Source of the DNA: Butyrivibrio sp. INlla21
GTDB taxonomy: Bacteria; Bacillota; Clostridia; Lachnospirales; Lachnospiraceae
Direction: 5' to 3'
DNA: 64,000 bases
Assembly: GCF_900116875.1 (NCBI RefSeq)
Contig: NZ_FPCC01000002.1
Location: 186,001 to 250,000, forward strand
Shown here: positions 54,548 through 62,760 of the stretch, in pieces
Layout of the letters: every line of letters begins with the position of its first letter
Position numbering within the stretch: position 1 is the first letter of the stretch
Notes under the pieces: model-generated
Databases searched by the model: none
What the model saw: the letters and a program-made list of their open reading frames with translations, nothing else
Told to the model about the DNA's origin: nothing
Made by a program: the position numbers and the translations under genes

Positions 54548-55604
54548 CCATATTACCAAATACCCTGTCGAAGATAGATTCACTGTCTTCTTCCTCTTCA
54601 TATGTCGGAGGTTCAACAGTGTATTTCTTCATATACTTTTCATAGATATTTGCAAAAGCATTTTTCAGTCCGAACATTTTACTTAGATGTCCTTTAAAGA
54701 AAACATCTATAAGTAAACCTATTTTATCTACGTCCTTTAGTTCTGGATCGATTTCCGGAAGAGGGCGGTCCTCTTCAAATTTTTGTATAAGAGTTCCAAA
54801 CGTCTGCGCATCAGTTACATTGTTAGATGCGGACTGTCTGGGGGTTATGTTTGCCGTTTGAAGCCATTGCTGATAAGTAGCATCAAGCTTATCTGTAGAG
54901 TCGCCTGCCAACGTAGCCTTATGGATCTCAAGTTTCTTCATAGCCAAGCGCTCAAAGATTTCTTCCTGTGCCTTTGTATTGCATTCATAGCGAGTCATCC
55001 ATTCTTGATATTCATTCTCAAGGAATTGATATTCCTCATCTGAATAGCCGGCACCAAATCTCTTGCGTCCATTCTTAACGGTGCGCGGGCTAATCTTTGC
55101 AACGCCCTCACTATCTTCATCATCAAGATCTTCATCTGTAGCAGTGTAGCTACTATCTTTCCACGTCTTACCTTTGTATTGAGGAAAAGATTTATACTGA
55201 GTAACTAACATCTGGAAAGCAGTAGGCCGCTGCCTTTCGCCTGTATCTTCCTCAATCTTTTTTAGACAGTTCTGATATAAACTCTCTATAAAAGGAAGAT
55301 CAAGTAATTGCAATACTTTCATTGTCTTTTCTCTGTTATCCGTGCGAGTCTTTGTCTTCTTGTCGTAATCTGTCGCCATATCCAACAAGCATTCAGTACA
55401 AAAATAAAAACGCCCGGTTGCAAAACGTTGGTCCTGATAAAAAGCCGTAGCTTTTTTCCATTCACCACAACACGGACACAATAGTTTCTCGCCATTAACT
55501 ACATCAGTGTAATCATCGGCAAGCATGTTATACTCCGTTCGCAATACGCCGATAGGAGTACGGGCCACGGATTTGGGATTGCGTGGCGTGATCATCTTTG
55601 CCAT
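54540..55604 (-). CDS. Probable small terminase subunit with zinc finger
   Basis: A 354-residue protein immediately before terL and overlapping its start. It has a four-Cys finger (CPCC at about 44 and CTEC at about 72), then a helical body and a long acidic C-terminus (YEEEEDSESIFDRVFGNMDG). Proteins of this layout precede terL in clostridial phages and are taken as DNA-recognising small subunits. This is longer than usual TerS proteins, so the call is moderate. Confidence 0.6.
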   Translation of the reverse strand: MAKMITPRNPKSVARTPIGVLRTEYNMLADDYTDVVNGEKLLCPCCGEWKKATAFYQDQRFATGRFYFCTECLLDMATDYDKKTKTRTDNREKTMKVLQLLDLPFIESLYQNCLKKIEEDTGERQRPTAFQMLVTQYKSFPQYKGKTWKDSSYTATDEDLDDEDSEGVAKISPRTVKNGRKRFGAGYSDEEYQFLENEYQEWMTRYECNTKAQEEIFERLAMKKLEIHKATLAGDSTDKLDATYQQWLQTANITPRQSASNNVTDAQTFGTLIQKFEEDRPLPEIDPELKDVDKIGLLIDVFFKGHLSKMFGLKNAFANIYEKYMKKYTVEPPTYEEEEDSESIFDRVFGNMDG

Positions 55605-55625
55605 ATTATTTTCCTTTCATTCTCA

Positions 55626-55656
55626 AACAAAAAGACACTCTGTATAAAGAGTGTCA
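55626..55656 (-). terminator. Terminator after the HU-like gene
   Basis: GACACTC/GAGTGTC stem (55634-55655) followed by TTTTTGTTT on the minus strand; the stop codon is in its 5' arm. Confidence 0.8.
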
Positions 55657-55974
55657 TCCTGTCCCATTAAGCTTCTGCTTAAATGTAGTCGAAAGCAGTA
55701 TGCCTATAGTTTTTCTGTTCTTTACCTCTACAATATCCAACGTTTTAGGATTGAGATATTCTCCATCTTTTACCGGCCTTGGTTTTAATGTTATCCCGTA
55801 AAAGGGACGAACAGCCTCACCTTCGCGGAAGCTATTCATGAGAATATCTTCTCCAGCCTCAATGACCTTCTGGACATCCTCAACCTCAACATTAGATCGA
55901 AGAGATATCTCTCTAATAAATTCCGATCTGTTCATTACTTCCATTTCTTTTTCCTTTTTATCCTTTTTATCCAA
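55654..55974 (-). CDS. HU/IHF-like DNA-binding protein
   Basis: A 106-residue protein. From MNRSEFIREISLRSNVEVEDVQKVIEAGEDIL it follows the HU fold: helical body, then FREGEAVRPFYGITLKPRPVKDGEYLNPKT, the beta arm region, and RKTIGILLSTTFKQKLN. The first 12 residues (KKDKKEKEME) may be upstream of the real start; an ATG near 55944 or 55935 is also plausible. It probably bends phage DNA for packaging or transcription. Confidence 0.65.
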   Translation of the reverse strand: MDKKDKKEKEMEVMNRSEFIREISLRSNVEVEDVQKVIEAGEDILMNSFREGEAVRPFYGITLKPRPVKDGEYLNPKTLDIVEVKNRKTIGILLSTTFKQKLNGTG

Positions 55975-56065
55975 TTACAGTTACAAAATTCACAGTCGTA
56001 GACTTGCAAATTTCCCTATCCCTTATAAGGAACTGAACTGAAATATAAAATAAATATAAACTGGG

Positions 56066-56719
56066 TCATAAATGGACAGGCTCGGACTCCTTACTCGTCA
56101 TAGAAAGATACTGCTTTCCGAAATCATTCAAATCCTTTGTGACATATGCAACTGGCGAATCAGGGACAAGATTCACGCGATAACCACTCTTATCAATCAT
56201 GTGATTGATTTCTATTAAGCCATCGTTATAAAGGGCATGAAGTATCTGAAGTTTTTCTTTATAAGTCACATGGACATTAGCATATTTAAAAATATCTGTT
56301 TCCGAACAGTTAATCCACCCAAGAGTAGGAGAGTATATCTTCGCAAGAGCATAGAGGGCGAAGAGGACTTTGCGCTCTTTTCTATACACCGCGCTGTTAA
56401 TTATCTTCAATTCTTCTTCGGTAAAAGAGATTTCAGATACCTCACGCAGTTCATGAGGGAAAGATCCATCTCTTAAGCGTTTACAATACTGTCTTGTAAA
56501 ATCAGCAAACCTATATTCCTGATATTCAAGGAGAGACATGTTCATCATTCCGATTACATCAAGGACGTAGCGGATATAAGTATTTAAATCTTCATCCTTG
56601 AATTTCTCATAATAATACCTTGCGATATATCTAATAAGCCCTTTCACGCTCATGTTAGAGGGTTTACTACCTTCTCTTAGAATATCCTCAACATACTTCT
56701 TCTCGTCAGCTATTATCAT
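56066..56719 (-). CDS. Unknown helical protein beside the RNA polymerase gene
   Basis: A 217-residue protein (MIIADEKKYVEDILREGSKPSNMSVKGLIRYIARYYYEKF). Helical throughout, with a possible winged-helix segment near YKEKLQILHALYNDGLIEINHMIDKSGYRV. It lies downstream of the RNA polymerase gene in the same orientation. It could be an accessory or promoter-recognition factor; nothing in the sequence proves it. Confidence 0.5.
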   Translation of the reverse strand: MIIADEKKYVEDILREGSKPSNMSVKGLIRYIARYYYEKFKDEDLNTYIRYVLDVIGMMNMSLLEYQEYRFADFTRQYCKRLRDGSFPHELREVSEISFTEEELKIINSAVYRKERKVLFALYALAKIYSPTLGWINCSETDIFKYANVHVTYKEKLQILHALYNDGLIEINHMIDKSGYRVNLVPDSPVAYVTKDLNDFGKQYLSMTSKESEPVHL

Positions 56720-56753
56720 CCCAATCCTCCCACTTTGTTACTGTTAATTATTG

Positions 56754-59207
56754 CTAGTGCTGCAAATCTTTTACTCGAGTCACAATCATCTCACCAATCA
56801 CATCCCAACAAAATTGCCTGTTGATTGCATTCCCGTAATAAAGATCAAGTATCACATCGTATCTTTGTTCATCGTTAGGAATGAGCTTTTCGGCCTCTTG
56901 TCTATAATATCTTTGCACGAGCTTACGATTATTATTCCCCTGTTCCCGGCTAAGATAGTCTGTGTTTTTCAGATTTTCATGGACCGCTATAGAATACTCA
57001 TTTGCCAGTTCTTGCATCTTGCCTTTAAGGTCAGAAGAATAAGATACCCCATACTTAAGCAGTTCGTAATCAAACACTGACTCCCTCTTTACCTTGGAGA
57101 CAATTCCTTTAAACTGGCCTTCTATATACCAACAGATTCTATTCATTGCACACGGTCCCATTCCAAATGGGTTACGAGACTCCTTGTATTCAAGGAACTC
57201 TTTATCCGGTTCTATAACTTCGCCGTAAGTTATCTGTTGTGTCTTCTCTGACTCTTTAAGGTATTTGTTATACCTTGCCTTATAATCATCATAGACATAG
57301 ATCATGAAGTAAGGTTTCTTGTTGGCACATATAGAACGCTGGAAATCATTCTCACATTTATGTAGGTCATACCAGTACTTTGGCATTGGTTCCGCTAAAA
57401 TTCCCTTAATTTTGTCCAATTCCAGCTGCTGGAAATGCTGCCCTGCAGCGATTCTCCGCTGAAGCTCATCATACTCTGCTGAACCTTTTTCAAAATGGGA
57501 TTGAGTTTCCATCATCGTAGTAATGCGGTTAGTTATAGTCCCAACTTGATTACCCATTCCGTTCCAATTACTCTTAACAATATCTTCCTCGGTAGGAATA
57601 ATCTTGGACGCATTATGTTGTATGCATATCAGCGCAGGTAGTTTTCTATATCTCTTTAACAGTATTGGATTGTTCGTAGAGAAATTTATGTCCCCATCAA
57701 AATCTTCCCCATTGAGTGCTTGGCACATTGTATCCCAACCATTAAGAATCATTATTCCATCCATGTATTGATACCAATATGCGTGTTCTGGCTGACATAC
57801 CACCTCGCATCTACGGATATTGTTATGAGAAGTCATTGGGCTTCTAAACACAACTACATCATTTGTATTTTTGTTTGACCAGTAGGAAGAGTATATTTCT
57901 CCTGCTTTAAGAAGCCCCTTTAATGGAAGCCCACATACATGTTCCATCAAAATAAAAGGATCTCCAGAGCAAATTTGATAGTTGCCATCCACAAGCAGTT
58001 TTCCTATCTTGGCGTTATCTATCTTTTTGCGTATCATCCTATAGACTGAATCAATGATAAATGGATCACCCATCATATAAGGATTCTCATACAAGGCCCT
58101 TTGCCAAGTATTGGGTTCCGAGTTGGAAGATATACCAAGGAACCTCAGAGTGGATTCATAATCCCCACACAATGCATCTTTTAGATATTGTACAGTCGGA
58201 GCGCAGAGTTCTTCGATATCCTCATCATCAAAATCATAAGACTGCAGATACTGGTAATTAAGTTCTCTTTGGTCATCCAGCTCCCTAGGGGATATCTTAG
58301 TTACCGCCCAGGTATATCCATTCTCCTCGGTTAGTCTTATATAATCTTCAATACTGTCATAGGCTTTCCAGAGTTTTAAAGAAGACTCCGTAGTGATCAT
58401 TTCTATATCTGCGATATTATGCTCATTTCCCCATATATCCGTCACGTTATCCTTGTCATAATAAGTTTCAAAGAACTCCATTATAGGGAATGGGTAGAGC
58501 ATGCCTTTAAACCAAGCATTTCTAAGACATACACCACCGGGAAGGTAATCAAGGCCAAGGCTTTCAGCCACACGGTACATATAATCCACAGTACATATAC
58601 TGAATCCATCTGCAGTATTGTTTTCGAGAGACTCATTTTCCACAGGGATTATCTTAGGGTCAGCACTATCTAAAGGGCAGTCTATGTTAATAACATCTTC
58701 GGAAATATGCGTTATACAGTCTGGGACCACAAGAATACCTTTAGGACTGCAGATAGGCTGAGAAGCAGAACAGGAGAGTGACTTATAAGCCTCAAGCTTT
58801 GACGGGATAATAGGGATAGCTTTTCTTCCACAATCACAGCGTCTATTAAGTTCATCCAATACCTCAACATTCACAAACATCAGTGTATTATGCTTAAGGC
58901 CATTAGGGGTCCCAACAAAGCGTTTAAAGAGAATGCCATTGACCTTTACACCCTTAGATGTTATACGCTTGAAGTCAGCCTTATTTTCAACTTCTGGGAC
59001 AAAGATATACTGAGAAAAGTCTATCTCGCTTATGGGTCTGTCTAGTATCTGGGATATAAGACGAAACTCTTGGGCTTCAAAGAGGGAGACTATCTCTCCG
59101 CAGAGGAAAGCGTCACGCTTAGAAATCTTCAGGTCCCAATTATAGTACCTAAGCTTCTTAGTATTGATTTTAAAGATGTCATACTGGGGAACTTTTATGC
59201 CTGCCAT
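56754..59207 (-). CDS. Single-chain DPBB RNA polymerase (YonO/QDE-1-like)
   Basis: An 817-residue protein. The hallmark is NGEDFDGD (Asp502, 504, 506), the metal-binding DxDGD of two-barrel RNA polymerases, preceded at 455-470 by RSPMTSHNNIRRCEVV, which matches the second conserved block (NPxxHPGDIR-type) of eukaryotic RDR/QDE-1 enzymes and of YonO of phage SPbeta. An upstream basic block, FVGTPNGLKHNTLMFVN, fits the first barrel. CDCGRK may bind zinc. GAGAGG supports the start. It probably transcribes phage genes independently of host polymerase. Confidence 0.85.
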   Translation of the reverse strand: MAGIKVPQYDIFKINTKKLRYYNWDLKISKRDAFLCGEIVSLFEAQEFRLISQILDRPISEIDFSQYIFVPEVENKADFKRITSKGVKVNGILFKRFVGTPNGLKHNTLMFVNVEVLDELNRRCDCGRKAIPIIPSKLEAYKSLSCSASQPICSPKGILVVPDCITHISEDVINIDCPLDSADPKIIPVENESLENNTADGFSICTVDYMYRVAESLGLDYLPGGVCLRNAWFKGMLYPFPIMEFFETYYDKDNVTDIWGNEHNIADIEMITTESSLKLWKAYDSIEDYIRLTEENGYTWAVTKISPRELDDQRELNYQYLQSYDFDDEDIEELCAPTVQYLKDALCGDYESTLRFLGISSNSEPNTWQRALYENPYMMGDPFIIDSVYRMIRKKIDNAKIGKLLVDGNYQICSGDPFILMEHVCGLPLKGLLKAGEIYSSYWSNKNTNDVVVFRSPMTSHNNIRRCEVVCQPEHAYWYQYMDGIMILNGWDTMCQALNGEDFDGDINFSTNNPILLKRYRKLPALICIQHNASKIIPTEEDIVKSNWNGMGNQVGTITNRITTMMETQSHFEKGSAEYDELQRRIAAGQHFQQLELDKIKGILAEPMPKYWYDLHKCENDFQRSICANKKPYFMIYVYDDYKARYNKYLKESEKTQQITYGEVIEPDKEFLEYKESRNPFGMGPCAMNRICWYIEGQFKGIVSKVKRESVFDYELLKYGVSYSSDLKGKMQELANEYSIAVHENLKNTDYLSREQGNNNRKLVQRYYRQEAEKLIPNDEQRYDVILDLYYGNAINRQFCWDVIGEMIVTRVKDLQH

Positions 59208-59238
59208 AGAAACCTCTCAAGATTTTTGTAATAAAAAG

Positions 59239-59313
59239 TGGTACATGTTGGACTTGCACCAACGATTCCCGGGGTGAATGGTGGAATATAAGGGAATCCC
59301 ATTATGGTGTACC
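59239..59313 (-). ncRNA. tRNA-like structure 1
   Basis: 75 nt. Acceptor GGTACA/TGTACC with discriminator A, T arm GTTGG-TGCAAGT-CCAAC in the correct place, possible D arm ATAA-TGGGATTCCC-TTAT and anticodon-like stem ATTCC/GGAAT with a 13-nt loop rather than seven. Length is that of a tRNA but the middle is not canonical. A degenerate or modified phage tRNA, or a tRNA mimic. Confidence 0.45.
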
Positions 59314-59615
59314 TAAGGCTATTGCCTTTAATAAGGGGCATCCAAGCCGGGAGGACGCCCCACATACTTGCGACTCGGCGTAAGCATGCAATGAACGCCG
59401 TGTCCGTACCATCAGCAGGTACATCGCTGTACAGACGCAACCTCAAAATATTTAACGGAGTTACTAGTGATGTAAAAAGATTTTCAAAATAAAATCAGTA
59501 GTTACGTTTGGCTGTCTGTACTCAGCCGGCCAGACGTTAGTGCCTGTGACTGCCTATACGCTGGGTAGTTGGTTTGTGAAACCTGAGACTTGTAGGTATA
59601 TAGGCTTACCCTAGA

Positions 59616-59683
59616 TCCTGTGAGAGGAATCGAACCTCCGCTTCCAACACATCCCTTGCGGGAGAGCTATATGATGCACAGGA
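59616..59683 (-). ncRNA. tRNA-like structure 2
   Basis: 68 nt. Perfect 7-bp acceptor TCCTGTG/CACAGGA and a canonical T arm GGAGG-TTCGATT-CCTCT. Between them only 37 nt, with a TCCC-GCAA-GGGA tetraloop hairpin and no regular seven-base anticodon loop that I can fold. Resembles a tRNA with the D and anticodon arms rebuilt. Confidence 0.45.
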
Positions 59684-59793
59684 AACATTAAGTAGGAGAA
59701 CTTACTATGACACTGTTCATAGTCATATTATAACCATAAACTTTAAATAATGCAAGTGTAGAAAACACATTTTATACATTTCCTGAGATGCAA

Positions 59794-61026
59794 TTACCCC
59801 CATTCAACATCAATCTCATCGTCAAGCCATCGTTCAAATAGATTCCTCATCCTACTACTAGGGATATATAGTTTTATTGGCTTACCATCTCTTATTGCAG
59901 AACGCCATACCCACTGTATAAGAGATGAGAGAGCATACATATCACCATCAACAGTTATTCCATTTCCTTCAAAGAACTGCTTGATAACCGGGTTGATAAA
60001 TGTATTTATCATATATGCTAGATTATTCTTGTTCTTATATAGGTTTGTCGCCTTGGCGTTACAGGAAAGAAAACCTTTTGCATACCCTTTACCTTTTAAG
60101 CTTTCTTGGTCATCTATAAAGCAGGTCCATAAAGCATAATCGGATCCACCTTCAGCATAATGCTTAAAGAAAGTAACAAGCTTCTTTCTGACAATATCTA
60201 TATCATCTTGGTGCTTTTCATCGTTATACCATGTACTTGACAGTGCATAGTAATCATCACCTATGCTGTTCATTCTTTCCCCATCCACAATGCTGACAAG
60301 ACTTTTATTTTGTGAAGGACTGCCATACTCTTGTCTGTCCGGAGTTAATTGATAATTATCAAGGTTATTTCCCTTCACATACCATCTATCATATTCTAGG
60401 CCGTGGAAATCATAATAATACTTCTGAAGCTGTCCTTGAAACATATAGGTCAATATAAAGCTTTCTTTAAAAGCACTGAAGATGTCTATCGAGAATTGCC
60501 ACAACATAGTAGTCTGGCCATACACATAAAGGCAATTCATGTCACACAGTCCTTTTTCTCTTAGAAACTTATTGCCATTATACCCAGCTTTATCTTCTCT
60601 CCACTTAAGCATACAGTTGTCTACAGTTACAAACTTCTCTAATAATACCTTTAGATCATCAGGCTTTAACTCATCGTAAATTTCTGCAACATCAGTTACC
60701 TCATCCAAGATAAGAATATAATTGTATCTTTTGCAAAACTCTATCATCTCCTCATCAAATAATCTGAACAGAGCATGAGTGGTAACAATGTTCCTCTTAC
60801 TTTTAAACAACCTCTTTATTCCATTCTTCTTTGTTATGACTTTTGTATTCTTAGAGTATTCAGCTTCCGGTTGGCAAAACTTCTTTTCAGGACATGACTT
60901 TATTATCCTTTGCAATTCAGTCTTGTATGGTGTCACAAACAAAAATCTTTCATCATGACTATTCATATAGTTTATTGCTGCATTTGTCTTCCCTTGCCCA
61001 GTTGGTGCATCTACTACATGGATCAT
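59794..61026 (-). CDS. SF2-type helicase-like ATPase
   Basis: A 410-residue protein from MIHVVDAPTGQGKT; GGAGG lies seven nt before this ATG. Walker A is residues 6-14, motif Ia FLFVTPYKTEL (28-38), and Walker B ILILDEVTDV (104-113), in the usual DEAD-like order with VTTHALFRLF between. The C-terminal half has no motif I recognise. It is the first gene of the minus-strand operon, upstream of the RNA polymerase, and may unwind DNA for replication or transcription. Confidence 0.7.
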   Translation of the reverse strand: MIHVVDAPTGQGKTNAAINYMNSHDERFLFVTPYKTELQRIIKSCPEKKFCQPEAEYSKNTKVITKKNGIKRLFKSKRNIVTTHALFRLFDEEMIEFCKRYNYILILDEVTDVAEIYDELKPDDLKVLLEKFVTVDNCMLKWREDKAGYNGNKFLREKGLCDMNCLYVYGQTTMLWQFSIDIFSAFKESFILTYMFQGQLQKYYYDFHGLEYDRWYVKGNNLDNYQLTPDRQEYGSPSQNKSLVSIVDGERMNSIGDDYYALSSTWYNDEKHQDDIDIVRKKLVTFFKHYAEGGSDYALWTCFIDDQESLKGKGYAKGFLSCNAKATNLYKNKNNLAYMINTFINPVIKQFFEGNGITVDGDMYALSSLIQWVWRSAIRDGKPIKLYIPSSRMRNLFERWLDDEIDVEWG

Positions 61027-61112
61027 CAATCTCCCTCCAATACTTTTAATTTTTTCTAGCATGAACATCATATCATCTATTGTTAATTATGTCTACTTAT
61101 GGTGTTGATAAT

Positions 61113-61141
61113 AGTATACAAAATCCCTCCACGTTCAGTAA
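61113..61141 (-). promoter_or_regulatory. Candidate sigma-A promoter for the leftward operon
   Basis: On the minus strand TTACTG (61141-61136), 17-nt spacer, TATACT (61118-61113). The spacer holds one copy of AACGTGGAGGGAT (61123-61135); a second copy is at 61177-61189. A protein bound to this repeat would cover the promoter, so operator function is plausible. Confidence 0.5.
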
Positions 61142-61833
61142 CCATGCATGTTTTAGGCTTTTGAAGTTACGTTTTCATCCCTCCACGTTTTATGGGTTTT
61201 CAAAAAAATTTTTTCTTTCAAATCCACTCTGGCTCTGGCTTTCAGCGTTTTGTCTACCTGTTTTTCATTTCTCGGTAAACACCCTCAAACATAGATGAAT
61301 ACTGGCTTTGAAGCATTTTTGCTTAAAATACCCAAAAAATACAAAAGTAGACAAACTGATTTTTTTTTGGCTTAACCATGCGGGTTTGAAGGGGGTGTCC
61401 CTTTAAAGAAAAGGGTATTAAAAAGTAGACAAAATATTTATGGGGTCTTTTTCTCTTTAATTCTCTCCGACATTCGCTGTAATGATGCTCATGTCTCACC
61501 TATCCCTCTACTCCGCTTACACGGCAAGCTCCGCAGCCGTTGTCACTGTTTCCTTCAGAAACACTGACGTTTTAATCTGTTTATTATAATATCTATTTAT
61601 GTCTTGTTATTTTTTTATAATCTATCCTTATATCCCTCTTTCTCTATATATCTTCGATTTTCTCTTCGATTCTCTCTTTCTCTCTTTATTTCACTATTTA
61701 TGCTATGTTTACTAATCTGTGTTTTTGGGTATTGTTCTGCTTTTGAACTCTGTGTGTGAGTGAAGTAGCTTAACCGGAGATCCAGAAAAATCCAGGGTTT
61801 ACGCTAAAAATACCCCCTATAGGGTATACAAAC

Positions 61834-61865
61834 TATAATTTGCAATTGATAGTCGGCGGTATAAT
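61834..61865 (+). promoter_or_regulatory. Candidate promoter for the sigma-like gene
   Basis: TATAAT at 61860-61865, and another at 61834-61839, 90-120 nt before the start codon. No good -35 box sits 16-18 nt upstream, so activator- or phage-specific recognition is possible. The 61810-61827 palindrome lies just upstream. Confidence 0.4.
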
Positions 61866-61884
61866 GAACGTGTAAACAATAACC

Positions 61885-61926
61885 GACTAGCCATTCAATC
61901 AATCAATCAATCAATCACGGCTAGTC
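61885..61926 (+). repeat. (AATC)5 tandem repeat enclosed by GACTAGCC/GGCTAGTC
   Basis: GACTAGCC at 61885-61892 and GGCTAGTC at 61919-61926 form a perfect 8-bp stem around about five AATC units. It lies in the leader of the sigma-like gene, 26 nt before its start. The RNA hairpin might control translation, and repeat number could vary by slippage. Confidence 0.7.
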
Positions 61927-61951
61927 AAATTATGAAAGTGAGGTATTTACT

Positions 61952-62659
61952 ATGAGTAAAAGCACAACAACCGCAACCATTAACATTAACACTAGCAACC
62001 ATGATAACAATTTATTGTTACCCAAAACGCCGATTAATAGCGTATTTTCACCGACTTTTAACGACGTAAAGATGTATGACAGTATGATTGATACTATCGT
62101 ATATAACGATATTCACGGCAAAATTGCACGTCATTGCCTAAACAAGCTATATAGCAAGGGTAACATGAATGCCTATGAAATATTGACGCATGGCACGGCA
62201 ATTATTGACATTGACGATGTAAGGAGTGAAATTTTAGTCGCTATCATCGAAAATATTGACGATATAGCAATAATTGACGGAGTATTGACTATTACTAGCG
62301 ATAACGCAATAAAAGCCGTTTATGGTGCTTGTAGTCGGTTTATGTATCAGTTCATGCAAAAACACTATAAACATGTTTATACAGTGATTGACGGTCAAGA
62401 GATAGATATATTTAATGTAAAGGCGCTAGCAAGCTATGCAGACTTTGACGATATAGAGTCTATGTCATTGTATCAATCGTTTTTATCGGTCGTTATGTCG
62501 GTATATCCTAAGGATTATAAACGCATTGAAACTATAGTAAAAATGCGTATAAACGGCGCAACGTTTACAGAATGCGCTAAAAAGTTACATTGTAACGTAT
62601 CAACCATTACACGCCTGCAATCTAAAATATCGGAATGCGCTAAAATGCTATATCGCTAA
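61952..62659 (+). CDS. Sigma-region-4-like regulatory protein
   Basis: A 235-residue protein with GTGAGG upstream of MSKSTTTATININ. The last 55 residues (YPKDYKRIETIVKMRINGATFTECAKKLHCNVSTITRLQSKISEC) form a helix-turn-helix as in sigma-70 region 4. Middle parts are helical and could correspond to region 2, but no clear core-binding motif is visible. Codon use (many ACG, GCG and TAC/ATC combinations) differs from the late genes. It may be a phage sigma or anti-host regulator. Confidence 0.6.
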   Translation: MSKSTTTATININTSNHDNNLLLPKTPINSVFSPTFNDVKMYDSMIDTIVYNDIHGKIARHCLNKLYSKGNMNAYEILTHGTAIIDIDDVRSEILVAIIENIDDIAIIDGVLTITSDNAIKAVYGACSRFMYQFMQKHYKHVYTVIDGQEIDIFNVKALASYADFDDIESMSLYQSFLSVVMSVYPKDYKRIETIVKMRINGATFTECAKKLHCNVSTITRLQSKISECAKMLYR

Positions 62660-62662
62660 CCT

Positions 62663-62700
62663 ATAGCGCTTTAAAAAGCCCGTTTTTACGGGCTTTTTTT
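62663..62700 (+). terminator. Terminator after the sigma-like gene
   Basis: AAAAGCCCG-TTTTTA-CGGGCTTTTTTT around 62674-62700, a compact stem with T-tract. It isolates the following non-coding region from the upstream gene, so that region needs its own promoter. Confidence 0.85.
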
Positions 62701-62760
62701 AGTGCTCAAAAATTTTTTTATTTTTTTTCAAAAAAAGTGCAAAAAATTAGAGTGCTAATT

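Larger units (their letters stand above)
59208..59793. other. 586-bp region without protein genes, rich in hairpins and tRNA-like folds
   Basis: Besides two tRNA-like units on the minus strand there are AAGGC/GCCTT (59315-59328), GGGGC..TCC/GGA..GCCCC (59336-59362), CGGCGT/ACGCCG (59376-59400), GTACC/GGTAC (59406-59422), ACGTTTGG/CCAGACGT (59503-59536) and GCCTATA/TATAGGC (59552-59604). The density of stems suggests structured RNA over the whole stretch. An open frame at 59195-59446 has no family resemblance. Confidence 0.5.
61027..61951. other. 925-bp divergent control region
   Basis: No credible gene. It separates the leftward operon from the rightward one and contains a minus-strand promoter, paired GTGGAGGGAT repeats, four TGTCTAC motifs in two orientations (61090, 61251, 61347, 61424), the palindrome ATACCC-CCTATA-GGGTAT (61810-61827), a plus-strand -10 box and an AATC repeat within an inverted repeat. 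Long A and T runs occur near 61200-61380. Likely site of early transcription control and possibly replication. Confidence 0.6.

Noticed and set aside
59195..59446. 83-codon open frame on the minus strand
   Set aside because: It crosses tRNA-like arms and strong hairpins and overlaps the RNA polymerase start; no plausible ribosome-binding site or family.
59208..59793. tmRNA
   Set aside because: tRNA-like ends exist, but no tag-peptide frame ending in Ala-Ala or pseudoknot layout typical of ssrA is present.
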